Positions 22,229 to 31,080 of a DNA stretch of 64,000 bases are shown in pieces. Position numbers and translations under genes: made by a program. Source of the stretch: a virus. The notes under the pieces are model-generated. The model ran no database searches and was not told where the DNA came from. It saw nothing but the letters and a program-made list of their open reading frames with translations. The DNA lies in IMG/VR virus record IMGVR_UViG_3300049855_000348, positions 64,001-128,000 of that record; one strand, given 5' to 3'. Every line of letters starts with the position of its first letter. Position 1 is the stretch's first letter.

Positions 22229-23988
22229 ACAATTTGTGGAACGCCGGCTTCTGCGAGTCGTGATTTTCCGATCGTCCTGACCTTGATGCCCAGTGTACCG
22301 AGAAACGGCATCAGGTGACGGTAGTTGCGCACGATCTTCGGGAAGTTCTGGTCGATCTCTGAAACCTTGGTCTCTTTGTAGAATCGTGGCTGCTGTGGTG
22401 AGTAGTCATGACCACAACCAGCGAGCAGGATGTCCTTGGCTCCAGCCCACACAGCGACCTGAATGGCCACCCAGACGATCGAGTAACCATGGAAGATGCC
22501 ACGGGTGAGGTCGGAGCAGAAACCCTCATGGCCGATGGTCTTGATGTACGAAGCATCGCAGTTGCCAGGAAGGAATGGACGAACCACCGAGTTGTAGATC
22601 TTCAGACCACACGCCTTGATGGCGATCTCTTTCTTCTCTGGAACATCGAGGAAACGCTTGTCGCCGATGCAATACACATCGAACGGGATACCGAGTTTCA
22701 TCGCAGCGTTGGTGCCGATGTTCTTGGCGTTTGGGTAGAGTCCAACCGCTTCAAGTGCTGTTGGTCCATTTCCCCAGATCACCACCTGCTGATCTTTCCA
22801 TTGCCCGAACAGTTCAAGCACGGCGGGCTGGATCTTCTCCGGCACGAGGTACGGAGAGGCGAGACGCTGGAAACCTCCCCACTGACGGAAATAGGTTTTC
22901 TCTTTCACTGGTGGAGTGATGGGACTCTGACCGGTGGTGACTTGCTCATAAACATCGGTGAAGTGTCTGACCAGTCGATTGGGATTCCAGTTGTTCTCCA
23001 TCCACGAACGACCGTCAATTTTCAACTTCTCCACCAGATCTGGATTGGCGGCGAGATTGCGCAGTGTGGCTTCGAGTTCGTGCTGCTGCGTGTTCACCCA
23101 TGGCAGGGTGGTGTCGTATCCAACGATCTGACGGATGGCATCCTTCGTCTGATCATCAATCCAGCCGATGGTGACCAGACCCTGGCTGAGAGCTTCCAAC
23201 GAACAGAGATGGTAGCCACCAGTGACGCACTCGTCGATGCAGACATCGTGCTGTTGTTTGATGGGCATCAACTCTTCCCAACGCTTGTCGGTGATGAGTG
23301 TGTACTCGATGAGCCCTTCGGCCTGCAATTTCTTCAGGACAGCGTTGACGGTGGAATAGCCCTTGCCGCAGCAGGTGTTGGTGTAGATGGCGTAGGACTT
23401 CAGATCGCTTGGTGTGTAGATGACCTTCAGTTTGCTGTGCTTCGCCAGCATCGGCATCAGGCGTGTGTCGTAGATGTCGATCATGTTCGGAACTGGCGTG
23501 CTCTTGGGATAGAAGCGAACATGCTTCTGAGCGATGACCAGCGTGCGAATGTCATCACGATTCACCACATCACGCTTATAAGCCTTCTGGAGGAGTGATG
23601 GTTCGGTGTGGTACTGGAGGACTTTGTATTTCTCCCGCAGCAAGTGCTTGAACGGAGCCATCTCAGGCGATTCGTGATCCACCCAGTTGTGAAAGTGAAT
23701 CACATCAGCCTTGCTGATGAGGTGCTTCACTTCGTGGACTTGATGCAGGAAGACATCGTGCTGAAACTTCCGACCGTTGGTGGTGTCACTGGCGGTGACC
23801 GTCCGGCAGGTGTGTGACGTGTACTTGTTGATGGCGTCATGGATGCGCCAGATCGCCCCGGCACAGTTGGTCCGAGAGATCTGAAGGATCAGTTTTCCTT
23901 CCGCCTTGTTGATTGCCGGGGCGGCGTTCTGCAACTCGGGAAAGGATGAGTTATCCATCGGGATCAGTTCGACTGGGTAGTTGGTCAT
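22225..23988 (-). CDS. GT-B glycosyltransferase fused to a DUF115/sialyltransferase-like domain, 587 aa
   Basis: Residues 30-350 look like a family 4-type GT-B glycosyltransferase: the N-terminal Rossmann half contains ADVIHFHNW, and the C-terminal half has VCIDECVTGGYHLCSLEALSQGL, the usual E(x7)E nucleotide-sugar region. From about 402 a second Rossmann domain starts (VVIWGNGPTALEAVGL) and ends with IVWVAIQVAVWAGAKDILLAGCGHDY, the pattern of DUF115/MptE-like and GT42 domains. The gene at 24019 encodes the same second domain alone. Probable role: glycosylation of virion or host surface. Confidence 0.75.
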   Translation of the reverse strand: MTNYPVELIPMDNSSFPELQNAAPAINKAEGKLILQISRTNCAGAIWRIHDAINKYTSHTCRTVTASDTTNGRKFQHDVFLHQVHEVKHLISKADVIHFHNWVDHESPEMAPFKHLLREKYKVLQYHTEPSLLQKAYKRDVVNRDDIRTLVIAQKHVRFYPKSTPVPNMIDIYDTRLMPMLAKHSKLKVIYTPSDLKSYAIYTNTCCGKGYSTVNAVLKKLQAEGLIEYTLITDKRWEELMPIKQQHDVCIDECVTGGYHLCSLEALSQGLVTIGWIDDQTKDAIRQIVGYDTTLPWVNTQQHELEATLRNLAANPDLVEKLKIDGRSWMENNWNPNRLVRHFTDVYEQVTTGQSPITPPVKEKTYFRQWGGFQRLASPYLVPEKIQPAVLELFGQWKDQQVVIWGNGPTALEAVGLYPNAKNIGTNAAMKLGIPFDVYCIGDKRFLDVPEKKEIAIKACGLKIYNSVVRPFLPGNCDASYIKTIGHEGFCSDLTRGIFHGYSIVWVAIQVAVWAGAKDILLAGCGHDYSPQQPRFYKETKVSEIDQNFPKIVRNYRHLMPFLGTLGIKVRTIGKSRLAEAGVPQIV

Positions 23989-24018
23989 GGATGAGTGCTG
24001 GTCTTCTACTTATGAGCG

Positions 24019-24690
24019 ATGACCACACTCCGATCCGCCAAAGAACTCTGGTCCGACGCCCAGCCCGCCCGGCCTTGTTTGATCATGGGGAACTCCCCCA
24101 GCCTGGATCTCTACAAGGACGAGACCTACGACCAGTTCTTCACCATCGGCTGCAATTCCCGCCTGCACACCCGGTACACTCCCGATCTGACCATGATGAT
24201 CGACCGGAACATACCAACACCCGATCCTGAGGCTGATCTGGTCTCACAGATCCCCCATTGGCAACAGAGTCATCCAGGGACGGTCTACAAGTTCCAACTC
24301 GGCCTGCGACTCCAGTTCCACCCCGATCTGAGTTCTGACAAGATCGACTATTCGATCACCAGTCCGTACATGGCCATCTGCCTCGCCTATCTTATGGGAT
24401 GGCGCAGCTTCACTCTCATCGGGATCGACCTGGGCATGGTCGACGGGAAGAACTACCATGACGACAAGGAGAAAGCTCCCATCGTCACCCGTCCTGGCTT
24501 CGTGCTCGGACCCGATGGCAAGGAGATCCCCGACCCCCTCAACACTCGGCGTCGCTTCCTCGCTGCGTGCTACAATCACCTCAGCTACCTCATCAACAAG
24601 ATGAGCACGTACCACAACTGCCGTTTCTTCTCGCTCTCGCCCTACTCGCAGTTGCTTCAAAACGGTAACGTCAAGAAAGTCACGCTGTGA
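24019..24690 (+). CDS. DUF115/MptE-like Rossmann protein, 223 aa
   Basis: Starts MTTLRSAKELWSD. Residues 20-31 (CLIMGNSPSLDL) match the glycine-rich loop of DUF115/GT42-type domains, and SPYMAICLAYLMGWRSFTLIG with D-L-G following matches the second conserved block. It is a paralogue of the C-terminal domain of the divergent neighbour. The likely activity is nucleotide-sugar or diphosphate transfer in surface-glycan modification; the substrate cannot be read from the sequence. Confidence 0.75.
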   Translation: MTTLRSAKELWSDAQPARPCLIMGNSPSLDLYKDETYDQFFTIGCNSRLHTRYTPDLTMMIDRNIPTPDPEADLVSQIPHWQQSHPGTVYKFQLGLRLQFHPDLSSDKIDYSITSPYMAICLAYLMGWRSFTLIGIDLGMVDGKNYHDDKEKAPIVTRPGFVLGPDGKEIPDPLNTRRRFLAACYNHLSYLINKMSTYHNCRFFSLSPYSQLLQNGNVKKVTL

Positions 24691-25544
24691 ACGACGCCGA
24701 CAAGTTGAAAGACGAGTACCACTCGAAGCTCGCAGACAACCAGACCTACTGGTTGAAGATCCGCTTCACGCCCGGCATGGAGATGCTGGCCAAAGAGCTT
24801 GCCACCGGTCGCCGGATCTATGAGCAGGATTTCGTCGATCCGAATACCTCACCAAGAACGGTCATCATCTCACCGGATGGCAGTGAACTCAGCCCAAGTA
24901 TTTCGCCGAGTCCGCCACCTCCATCACCGGCATCCTCACCATCACCAATACCAGCCTCGCCACATCCGGTCATCACTCGTCGTCGCAGCCAACGCTGGAT
25001 GATCGATGCTACCGGCAGCTTTCCCACGCTTTTCATCGAAGAATCGAAGGTGAGCTTCTATTCGACGCTCGCTGAACTGAAGCAGGGTATTTCCGATCGT
25101 TCCGACACCGGTCGCAACAAGGTGGTGATCAACATCGCCAACGTCATCTCGGTCGAGAAGATCATCACCCGTCGCAGCTACTCGCAGAGCATCGTCTACC
25201 CCGATGTCGAAGCAGGCATCAATGGTCAGGAACCGAAGATCGTTGAAGAACCACTGACGATCGACTCACCGCAAGAGATCCCAGCGATCACCGACATCAA
25301 CCAAGAGATGATGTTCAAGATCCTGGCCCATGGTGGTCAGGCTCCGTACCGCTATTCGATGATCAACGCGCCCACCGACCTCTACGTCACCGAGGACGGC
25401 TGGGTTCGTGGCTTCATCGAAGAGGACCAGTGGCCGACCTCCGACTTCCGTGAGTTCGTGGTTCTCATCCTGGTCGAAGACTCCTCCATCCCAGTCCAGA
25501 CTGCCGGCCTGGAGTTCCGCTACCGGCTCTACCCACGCTCATGA
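24687..25544 (+). CDS. Virion-type protein with Pro/Ser linker, 285 aa
   Basis: GTG start overlaps the previous TGA. A short N-terminal helical unit is followed by a Ser/Pro-rich linker (residues 69-95, SPSISPSPPPPSPASSPS) and a region of beta strands with a possible Ig-like fold at the C-terminus (GGQAPYRYSMINAPTDLYV). Probably a structural adaptor. No family recognised. Confidence 0.65.
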   Translation: MNDADKLKDEYHSKLADNQTYWLKIRFTPGMEMLAKELATGRRIYEQDFVDPNTSPRTVIISPDGSELSPSISPSPPPPSPASSPSPIPASPHPVITRRRSQRWMIDATGSFPTLFIEESKVSFYSTLAELKQGISDRSDTGRNKVVINIANVISVEKIITRRSYSQSIVYPDVEAGINGQEPKIVEEPLTIDSPQEIPAITDINQEMMFKILAHGGQAPYRYSMINAPTDLYVTEDGWVRGFIEEDQWPTSDFREFVVLILVEDSSIPVQTAGLEFRYRLYPRS

Positions 25545-26119
25545 TGCACCAACCCACCAAGGTTTCCAAGCAGACCATCGGCTCGGTCCTGGAGGACATC
25601 AAACGCCAGCAGAAGCGGCTGGAGGATGCCTTCAACTGGACCAGCACGGTGGCCAAGGCCATCCAGACTGCCGGTCGCCGGGTGGTGTTCACCAACGTTG
25701 GACCGATCGAGCCAACCACCCGGGAGGTCGGGATCGCCTTTTCCCTGGTCGTAAACGGGGTCATGCAGGACGTTCTAGTCGTCACCCTGGTCGTTACCCC
25801 TTCCAAGGACGATCTTGCCTCCATGAGGCGGGAAACCGCCCTGGCGATGGAGGGAATTCGCCTGGAGACCATGCTGGCGTGGCAGGAGCAGGGGGTGCGG
25901 GTGTTCGAGACGTGGTTCGTCAAGGAACAGACCCTGTGGCAGGGCTCGCCGGAGAAGACCCAGGTCTATCTTACTAAGGTCATAGCAGATTGGCTGGCCT
26001 ACTGGTTCGAGACGCCACCTTCGCCGATCTTCCGGGCACCCGAACTCCGCATCCGGTCGATCAGCCCGAAGGCACCGCTCGCCACACCGCTTCCTGTTGC
26101 TTCACCGATGGGCGGTTAG
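25541..26119 (+). CDS. Hypothetical protein, 192 aa
   Basis: ATGA overlap with the previous gene. An N-terminal coiled-coil-like helix (SVLEDIKRQQKRLEDAFNW) is followed by a beta region (VGIAFSLVVNGVMQDVLVV) and a helical domain with several Trp. The last 20 codons overlap the 3' end of the opposite-strand gene (26061-26119). Function unknown, probably virion-associated. Confidence 0.65.
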   Translation: MMHQPTKVSKQTIGSVLEDIKRQQKRLEDAFNWTSTVAKAIQTAGRRVVFTNVGPIEPTTREVGIAFSLVVNGVMQDVLVVTLVVTPSKDDLASMRRETALAMEGIRLETMLAWQEQGVRVFETWFVKEQTLWQGSPEKTQVYLTKVIADWLAYWFETPPSPIFRAPELRIRSISPKAPLATPLPVASPMGG

Positions 26120-27413
26120 TCGCTCCGTAGGTGTACGGGATCTTCTTCATGCCCGGCCATGGCTGGAGGTTGCTCAAGAAGCGTTTGAACTCGTAGGTGT
26201 CGCCACCGTAGGTGAGCACCGATCCGAAGGGCATGAAGTGGACCGAGTAGTATTCGCCGGTGGCGTGATCATTGATCTCGCTGTCGACCAACGTCATCAG
26301 ATTGCGATGCGGACGATTGACCGTCAGCGAGATACCCAGGGCTTGCTCACCCTCTGAGGTGATGGCACTGGGATGCAGGCCGAAGTTCGTGCCGTACTCC
26401 GTCGGCGTTCCCTCGACTCGTGACAGACGCTGATTGTAGGTCAGGCCAGCGGGCAGGATCAGGTCATCAGGATCGAAGCTCGGGTAAACGCTGTCGCACT
26501 GTTCTTGGTTGTCACAGACGTTCGAGCATTCGAGCGAGCACAGGTAAGGAACACCCACCACGCCGTGCGGCATCTTCACCACGGCACCCGGTGGGTATCC
26601 ATCCTGCACGACGATATTGCGCACGAACACCTGACCAGATGCATCTTTGATGGCGATCGACAGTGCGGTCGGCTGGCTGGCAGTGACCGACAAGGTCATG
26701 TAATAGCCGCCGATTCCATCGGCATAGACGGTAACCGTCGCCACTCCACCGACATCGCTGCCTGAGGGATTGTACGAGTCGATGCCCTGCTCGGCATCAT
26801 AGGCGATCACTGCACCAACGTTGCCAATGATCGGCAGGTTGACGATGCAGTTCTCGTTGAGCATTGGGATGATGTCGAAGTCACAGTCGAACTGCAACGG
26901 CACCAGATGCTTCATCAACAAATTCTGATCGACGTGGCGAAGGTCCTGCCAGTAACGAGAGATGAACACCAGGAAGCCGGTGCTCATGTCATCCGTGGTG
27001 GCCGAAGCGAGGTCGATTGGACGCGGGAAGTTCGCTGGCGGCTCATCGAGGAAGAGCAGACGACCAGAAGGATCACGAATCCCTTCCGACAGACGAGCCC
27101 GGCAGATGTTGCGATCTGGCTCAGCATGGAAGCCGAAGGTGATGCCAGCCGACTCCTGGTTGACCTGGGCAGCCATATCGGTGGTCAGCCGCTTGCAGAG
27201 TGCGCTGGTGAAGATCGCCTTCGAGAAGGTGGGTGTCTCCAGGTTCAGGCCAGACTTCCGACCCGCTGAAGGGATGTGAATGATCTGTGGCTGGATGGCA
27301 GCGCAGTTCTCTGGCGAGTCATAGTTTGCACCGTCCACCGTGGCAGCCAGATAGGGCGTCCTGAGGAAGCCTCCGCCAATCGAGAACAGGTGAACTTTTT
27401 CGTCAAACTGCAT
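26061..27413 (-). CDS. Virion-type protein with Ig-like repeats, 450 aa
   Basis: The N-terminal half is unrecognised. The segment around residues 285-365 (GVVGVPYLCSLECSNVC, LPAGLTYNQRLSRVEGTPTEYGT) has the 'GxxY...LPxGL...GTPTxxG' signature of He_PIG-type Ig-like domains often found in phage and cell-surface adhesins. The Cys-rich piece (ECSNVCDNQEQCDSV) could be disulfide-bonded or metal-binding. Likely a baseplate or fibre-associated protein. Confidence 0.65.
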   Translation of the reverse strand: MQFDEKVHLFSIGGGFLRTPYLAATVDGANYDSPENCAAIQPQIIHIPSAGRKSGLNLETPTFSKAIFTSALCKRLTTDMAAQVNQESAGITFGFHAEPDRNICRARLSEGIRDPSGRLLFLDEPPANFPRPIDLASATTDDMSTGFLVFISRYWQDLRHVDQNLLMKHLVPLQFDCDFDIIPMLNENCIVNLPIIGNVGAVIAYDAEQGIDSYNPSGSDVGGVATVTVYADGIGGYYMTLSVTASQPTALSIAIKDASGQVFVRNIVVQDGYPPGAVVKMPHGVVGVPYLCSLECSNVCDNQEQCDSVYPSFDPDDLILPAGLTYNQRLSRVEGTPTEYGTNFGLHPSAITSEGEQALGISLTVNRPHRNLMTLVDSEINDHATGEYYSVHFMPFGSVLTYGGDTYEFKRFLSNLQPWPGMKKIPYTYGATNRPSVKQQEAVWRAVPSG

Positions 27414-27447
27414 GACCTAGTTAGCCTGTTTTCCCTGTAGTTAGATC

Positions 27448-28209
27448 ATGCCACAAACACTCGCTACGCTGCGGTATCTCTCCTTCGAGGTCGGTTCCAA
27501 GTGCAATCTCGCTGACGATCACCCGACCTGCCCGATCAACCACATGAACCGGGTCTACGAGAAGACCATCCAGCCGGCTGACGTGTTGGCCTTCGTCCGC
27601 TCGGCTGTCGACCACGGCTTCCGTGGGTTCGTCGCCTTCCACTACTACAACGAGCCGATGCTCAAGATCATCGACGTGTTGACCATCATGGACCTCATCG
27701 ACGAGGCCAAGCTGCCGGTGCAGTACCTGCTGTGGTCGAACGGTCTGCTGATCCCGAGGAGCCCGGACAAGCAACAGTTCCTCAAACGCTTTCACGACAT
27801 CATCATCTCGCAGTATTTCGCCAAGGACGTTCCCTTCTTCGTCGAACTCCAGAAACGCTTCCCCCACATCCGCATCATTCCCAACGCTCAGTTGGACGAC
27901 CGTGCCGCTGTGGTCGAGAAGCCGGCCACCTCCTACACCGACTTCGGTCAGTGCATGCGCCAGAAGATCGAGATGATCATTCGCAACGATGGTGAGATCC
28001 ACCACTGCTGCATCGACTACGGTAACGAGATCAAGGCCGGCAACGTCCTGCGTGACGACCATGCTGCCGTCATTGCTCGCTGGCAGAAGAACCGCGACAT
28101 CGTCGGTGCCGGCGACATGAACCAAGAAGGGTTCAACGCTCTCCCCTCCGTCTGCAAAGCCTGCGTCGTCAAGACGCCTCACTCCGTGATCATGCCCAAG
28201 AGGACCTGA
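27448..28209 (+). CDS. Radical-SAM/SPASM-like protein with altered cluster motif, 253 aa
   Basis: The start of the barrel (YLSFEVGSKCNLADDHPTCPI) occupies the place of the CxxxCxxC motif but has Cys19 and Cys28 with eight residues between, and only two Cys. The fold pattern continues (VAFHYYNEPML, matching the 'GGEP' strand). The C-terminus looks like a SPASM tail: QCMRQ, dG-x-(I)HHCCID, then GN and SVCKAC. It may bind an iron-sulfur cluster differently or have lost radical chemistry. It sits next to a GT25 enzyme, suggesting a role in glycan modification. Confidence 0.65.
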   Translation: MPQTLATLRYLSFEVGSKCNLADDHPTCPINHMNRVYEKTIQPADVLAFVRSAVDHGFRGFVAFHYYNEPMLKIIDVLTIMDLIDEAKLPVQYLLWSNGLLIPRSPDKQQFLKRFHDIIISQYFAKDVPFFVELQKRFPHIRIIPNAQLDDRAAVVEKPATSYTDFGQCMRQKIEMIIRNDGEIHHCCIDYGNEIKAGNVLRDDHAAVIARWQKNRDIVGAGDMNQEGFNALPSVCKACVVKTPHSVIMPKRT

Positions 28210-28901
28210 TGCGTCTCGACTCCGTTCTGTACGTCAACCTTCCTGAATCGATCTATCGCCGTGATTGCGTTGAATCAGAGATCCACAAAGTTGGTCTCTT
28301 CGACATCGCACACCATCACGAAGGCATCCGACCGGAAGCTAGTCTCCCGTTGCCACGTGGTTTCTCTCCCGAGCTTCTAGGCAGCCTCTATGGTGATCAG
28401 CAGGCACGTGGTGCTCTGGGTTGTGCGTTGGCTCACTACAACGCCTACAAGCGCATCCAATACAACGGCTGGCAGAACACGCTGATCCTCGAAGATGATG
28501 CAGTGATCGACGTGGCTCATTTCAAGACCCTGCTCGACAACGCACCAGCCGATGCCGACATCATCTACCTCAATCGTTCACAGTGGCCGGTGGCGGTCAT
28601 CGACGACACTCAGAACAGTGATTTCTTCGAGCGTGTGAAGGGACAACTCTGCACCGTCGGCTACATCGTCAGGCAGTCAGCGATCGAACGACTCATCGAA
28701 CGTTGTGATCCGTTCGCTCCGCGTCCGAATCCCGTTCATATCAGTGTCATCGACGTGGTACTGGCCAATGAGATGACCGACCTGAAGATCTTCCGTCCAT
28801 TGCATGGAGCGGTCGATCAGGATCTCACCAAGTTCGGCTCCATCATCGCTGGGGTGCCGGCTGTGGAGTATCAGAAGAAGAAGGAACTGGGATCGGTGTA
28901 G
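28209..28901 (+). CDS. Glycosyltransferase family 25 protein, 230 aa
   Basis: The family signature is clear: N-terminal LYVNLPESIYRRDCVE, then GALGCALAHYNAYKRI and the ILEDDAVI block (EDD at residues 95-97), which holds the metal-binding acidic residues. GT25 enzymes transfer galactose or glucose in LPS synthesis or protein hydroxylysine glycosylation. TGATG overlap with the radical-SAM-like gene indicates co-translation. Confidence 0.85.
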   Translation: MRLDSVLYVNLPESIYRRDCVESEIHKVGLFDIAHHHEGIRPEASLPLPRGFSPELLGSLYGDQQARGALGCALAHYNAYKRIQYNGWQNTLILEDDAVIDVAHFKTLLDNAPADADIIYLNRSQWPVAVIDDTQNSDFFERVKGQLCTVGYIVRQSAIERLIERCDPFAPRPNPVHISVIDVVLANEMTDLKIFRPLHGAVDQDLTKFGSIIAGVPAVEYQKKKELGSV

Positions 28902-28946
28902 TCTACTGGTCTTTGAAGCCCGGCAGGAACTGCACACCCACCGTCG

Positions 28947-29186
28947 CTAGTGAGAGGTTTCCCATTCGAGCGGAGTACCGATTTCCACACGGCAGTGCTG
29001 AATGGCTGGGAAGCGTGCGGTCTTCCTGTAGGCAGCCTTGAGAGATCTCGCACAGCGGATGCGACGGAATCGACCGTTGGGTAGACTGACGATGGTGTCA
29101 CCATCGTCGGTCTTGCGAGTCTTCAACTCACCTTTGATCGGACACATCTCGGCGAGATGTTCGAGGATTGCGTTGATTGGTGTCAT
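28947..29186 (-). CDS. Hypothetical protein, 79 aa
   Basis: Small basic protein: MTPINAILEHLAEMCPIKG, then a strand pair (DDGDTIVSLPNGRFRRIRC) and a basic helix. No family recognised. It follows the lipoprotein gene after a 2-nt gap. Confidence 0.6.
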   Translation of the reverse strand: MTPINAILEHLAEMCPIKGELKTRKTDDGDTIVSLPNGRFRRIRCARSLKAAYRKTARFPAIQHCRVEIGTPLEWETSH

Positions 29187-29188
29187 GA

Positions 29189-29611
29189 TCAGTCCTTATT
29201 GAAGGTGATGTCGGTGGTCGACAGACGCCAGTAGTCGAGAGCGTTGTAGGGAACATTGATGCGCTGGGTGGTGTAGACGCTATCCGGCTTCAATGCCACC
29301 ACAGCATCCTTCACGCACCAGCCACGACCGGTCAGGATGAAGTTCAGATTGATGACTCTGTTGGTGGTGTTGCGGAAGGTCACAACCACATCAGATCGTC
29401 CACCACGATCGTACTCACGATTGTCGAAGCACCACGGAGAGCCATCGCTCTGAAACCGGGTCTGCGTGATCTCGAAGTGGCCGACCGGCTCGTCCTGGTT
29501 GCGGTTCTGCACCACCTGATGGGCTGTGGTGGTGACCATGCGACCGTTCTGGCCGCATCCGATGGTGAACAGGCAGGCGAGCAGGAGGACGAAGTGAAAG
29601 ATGTTCTTCAT
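29189..29611 (-). CDS. Lipoprotein, leaderless start, 140 aa
   Basis: It has a classical lipoprotein signal: basic-poor N-terminus, hydrophobic core FHFVLLLACLFTIGC with a lipobox (FTIGC) at Cys19, then a hydrophilic mature part with beta strands (RSDVVVTFRNTTNRVINLN). ATG 29611 is 6 nt after TATACT, so it is leaderless and under the operator module. Phage lipoproteins of this kind can block superinfection or be spanin subunits; which one applies is not visible. Confidence 0.8.
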   Translation of the reverse strand: MKNIFHFVLLLACLFTIGCGQNGRMVTTTAHQVVQNRNQDEPVGHFEITQTRFQSDGSPWCFDNREYDRGGRSDVVVTFRNTTNRVINLNFILTGRGWCVKDAVVALKPDSVYTTQRINVPYNALDYWRLSTTDITFNKD

Positions 29612-29617
29612 GCCCGA

Positions 29618-29645
29618 AGTATAGCGATCAATTTGTCTAAGTCAA
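29618..29645 (-). promoter_or_regulatory. Promoter/operator module, leaderless
   Basis: Minus strand: TTGACT, spacer TAGACAAATTGATCGC, TATACT, TCGGGC, ATG. It drives the lipoprotein gene. Confidence 0.85.
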
Positions 29646-29648
29646 CAC

Positions 29649-29957
29649 CTACTTGATGAAGAGCAACACTCCGATCACAGTGGCTGCCATCGTCATCGCC
29701 AGAATCACCACCGAGGCCAGGACATCAGTCCGGTGGATGCTGCGAGCCTTCTGGACGGCTTCTTCCACGGCTGAGAAGGGTACCGTCACGAACAAGTGAC
29801 CATCGTGCAATTCAGGCCGGCAACTGGTGGCCATGGAGGTCAGCAGGGGTTGGATCTGGGAGGGAGCCTTGGCGAGGTGACTGACCAGTTCTTGGTTGGC
29901 ATCAGCGACGGCGGTCATGGACTTCCCCAAGGGGTGGTAGGGTGGTATTGGGATCAT
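29649..29957 (-). CDS. C-terminally anchored membrane protein, 102 aa
   Basis: A soluble N-terminal part is followed by one C-terminal hydrophobic segment (VLASVVILAMTMAATVIGVLLFI) and a final Lys. ATGA overlap with the exonuclease gene. Function unknown. Confidence 0.7.
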   Translation of the reverse strand: MIPIPPYHPLGKSMTAVADANQELVSHLAKAPSQIQPLLTSMATSCRPELHDGHLFVTVPFSAVEEAVQKARSIHRTDVLASVVILAMTMAATVIGVLLFIK

Positions 29958-30628
29958 CTCACAGCCAACGGCAGGGCACCGGGCACACGAGGGTAGCCAA
30001 TGCGCCTCCAGGCTTCGTTCAGCAGCGTGGTGTGGTCGTGGTGCCCACAGTCGACCAAAGTGTCCAGGTACGCCTCGCAGAGGGCGTAGCAGGCACCGGC
30101 AGTGTTGGCATCGTCCAGGGCGGAGTGGGCTCTGGGGTTCTCGATGCCGAAGAAGCTGGCGATCTCTTTCAGGTTGGACTTCCTGACCGGGCTCTTGATG
30201 CGACGCTTCAGATTCCAGAAGTTATACATCAGGTCTTCAGGGTGGTAACTGACCTGGGCTTTGAGACCAAACTGGCTGGTCCAGTAGTTCAACAGGGGGA
30301 AGTCGAAGTTGACGATGTTCTGCCCCACCAGGATGGCCCGGTCACTGCCACCACCGGCGACCTTGAAGACCCAGTCGCAGAACTTGGCCCACCCTTCCAA
30401 CTGGGAGACTGCTTCACGGTCCCAGACGGCTTGGTCGTAGTGGTTGTAGACCCCCATGGTGTTCGGGGCGATGCGGTGTGGATGTTCGATCCTGAGCTTG
30501 ACGTGAAAATTCTCCGTCGTCGGCACCAGCGTGTCGTGACGTAACATGACACCTGCGATCTCGATTGCCTCGTTGTGGCGAGGATCGAGACCGGTGGTCT
30601 CAGTGTCGAAGGAGATGAGCACGCTCAT
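29954..30628 (-). CDS. DnaQ-like 3'-5' exonuclease (DEDDh), 224 aa
   Basis: The DEDDh motifs are complete: Exo I FDTETTGL (Asp8, Glu10), Exo II GQNIVNFDFP (Asp109), Exo III HSALDDA (His168, Asp173). The enzyme would degrade single-stranded DNA or RNA ends, as a proofreading subunit or in nucleotide recycling. The short family A polymerase at 13346 lacks an exonuclease domain, so this protein could provide it in trans; that link is an inference. Confidence 0.88.
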   Translation of the reverse strand: MSVLISFDTETTGLDPRHNEAIEIAGVMLRHDTLVPTTENFHVKLRIEHPHRIAPNTMGVYNHYDQAVWDREAVSQLEGWAKFCDWVFKVAGGGSDRAILVGQNIVNFDFPLLNYWTSQFGLKAQVSYHPEDLMYNFWNLKRRIKSPVRKSNLKEIASFFGIENPRAHSALDDANTAGACYALCEAYLDTLVDCGHHDHTTLLNEAWRRIGYPRVPGALPLAVR

Positions 30629-31080
30629 CCGGGACGGATACCCTGCGTCAGTTGCTTGCGGATGATGTTCTGGGCGATGGCTCCCAGGACATTTTCATGC
30701 CAGTGCTTCTCGAAGCGTTCGGCTTCAACACGGAGGAGAGCCGGTGCCTTGGTGTAGGCTTCCTCGACCGTCACCGCTGGCACCGGGACGAAGATCGCCT
30801 GCTTGTGTTCCTTCGGCTTCTCACCGGGTGCTGGGCGGTAGTTCTTGTCGAACGGGATCGGCACCGTGACGACGGCATGCGCCACCCAACGTGGGAAGTC
30901 GGGAGGGAAGGCACCGGAGATGAGGATGTTTTCCTCAATCCGCAAGCCTTCCTGGTTGTAGTAGTTCTCGCGCTTGAAGATGAAGATCGGTGCTGCCTCG
31001 AACTTCTTCAGTGCGTCGGCGATGACCCCTTCCGGGAGCAGCGGAGCATCGGCGGGCGGGGCTTGATTGGTTTCGTTCAC
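30625..31080 (-). CDS. Hypothetical protein, 151 aa
   Basis: A Pro/Ala-rich start precedes a globular part with HAVVTVPIPFDKNYRPAPGE and a helical C-terminus. ATGA overlaps with both neighbours. No family recognised. Confidence 0.7.
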   Translation of the reverse strand: MNETNQAPPADAPLLPEGVIADALKKFEAAPIFIFKRENYYNQEGLRIEENILISGAFPPDFPRWVAHAVVTVPIPFDKNYRPAPGEKPKEHKQAIFVPVPAVTVEEAYTKAPALLRVEAERFEKHWHENVLGAIAQNIIRKQLTQGIRPG

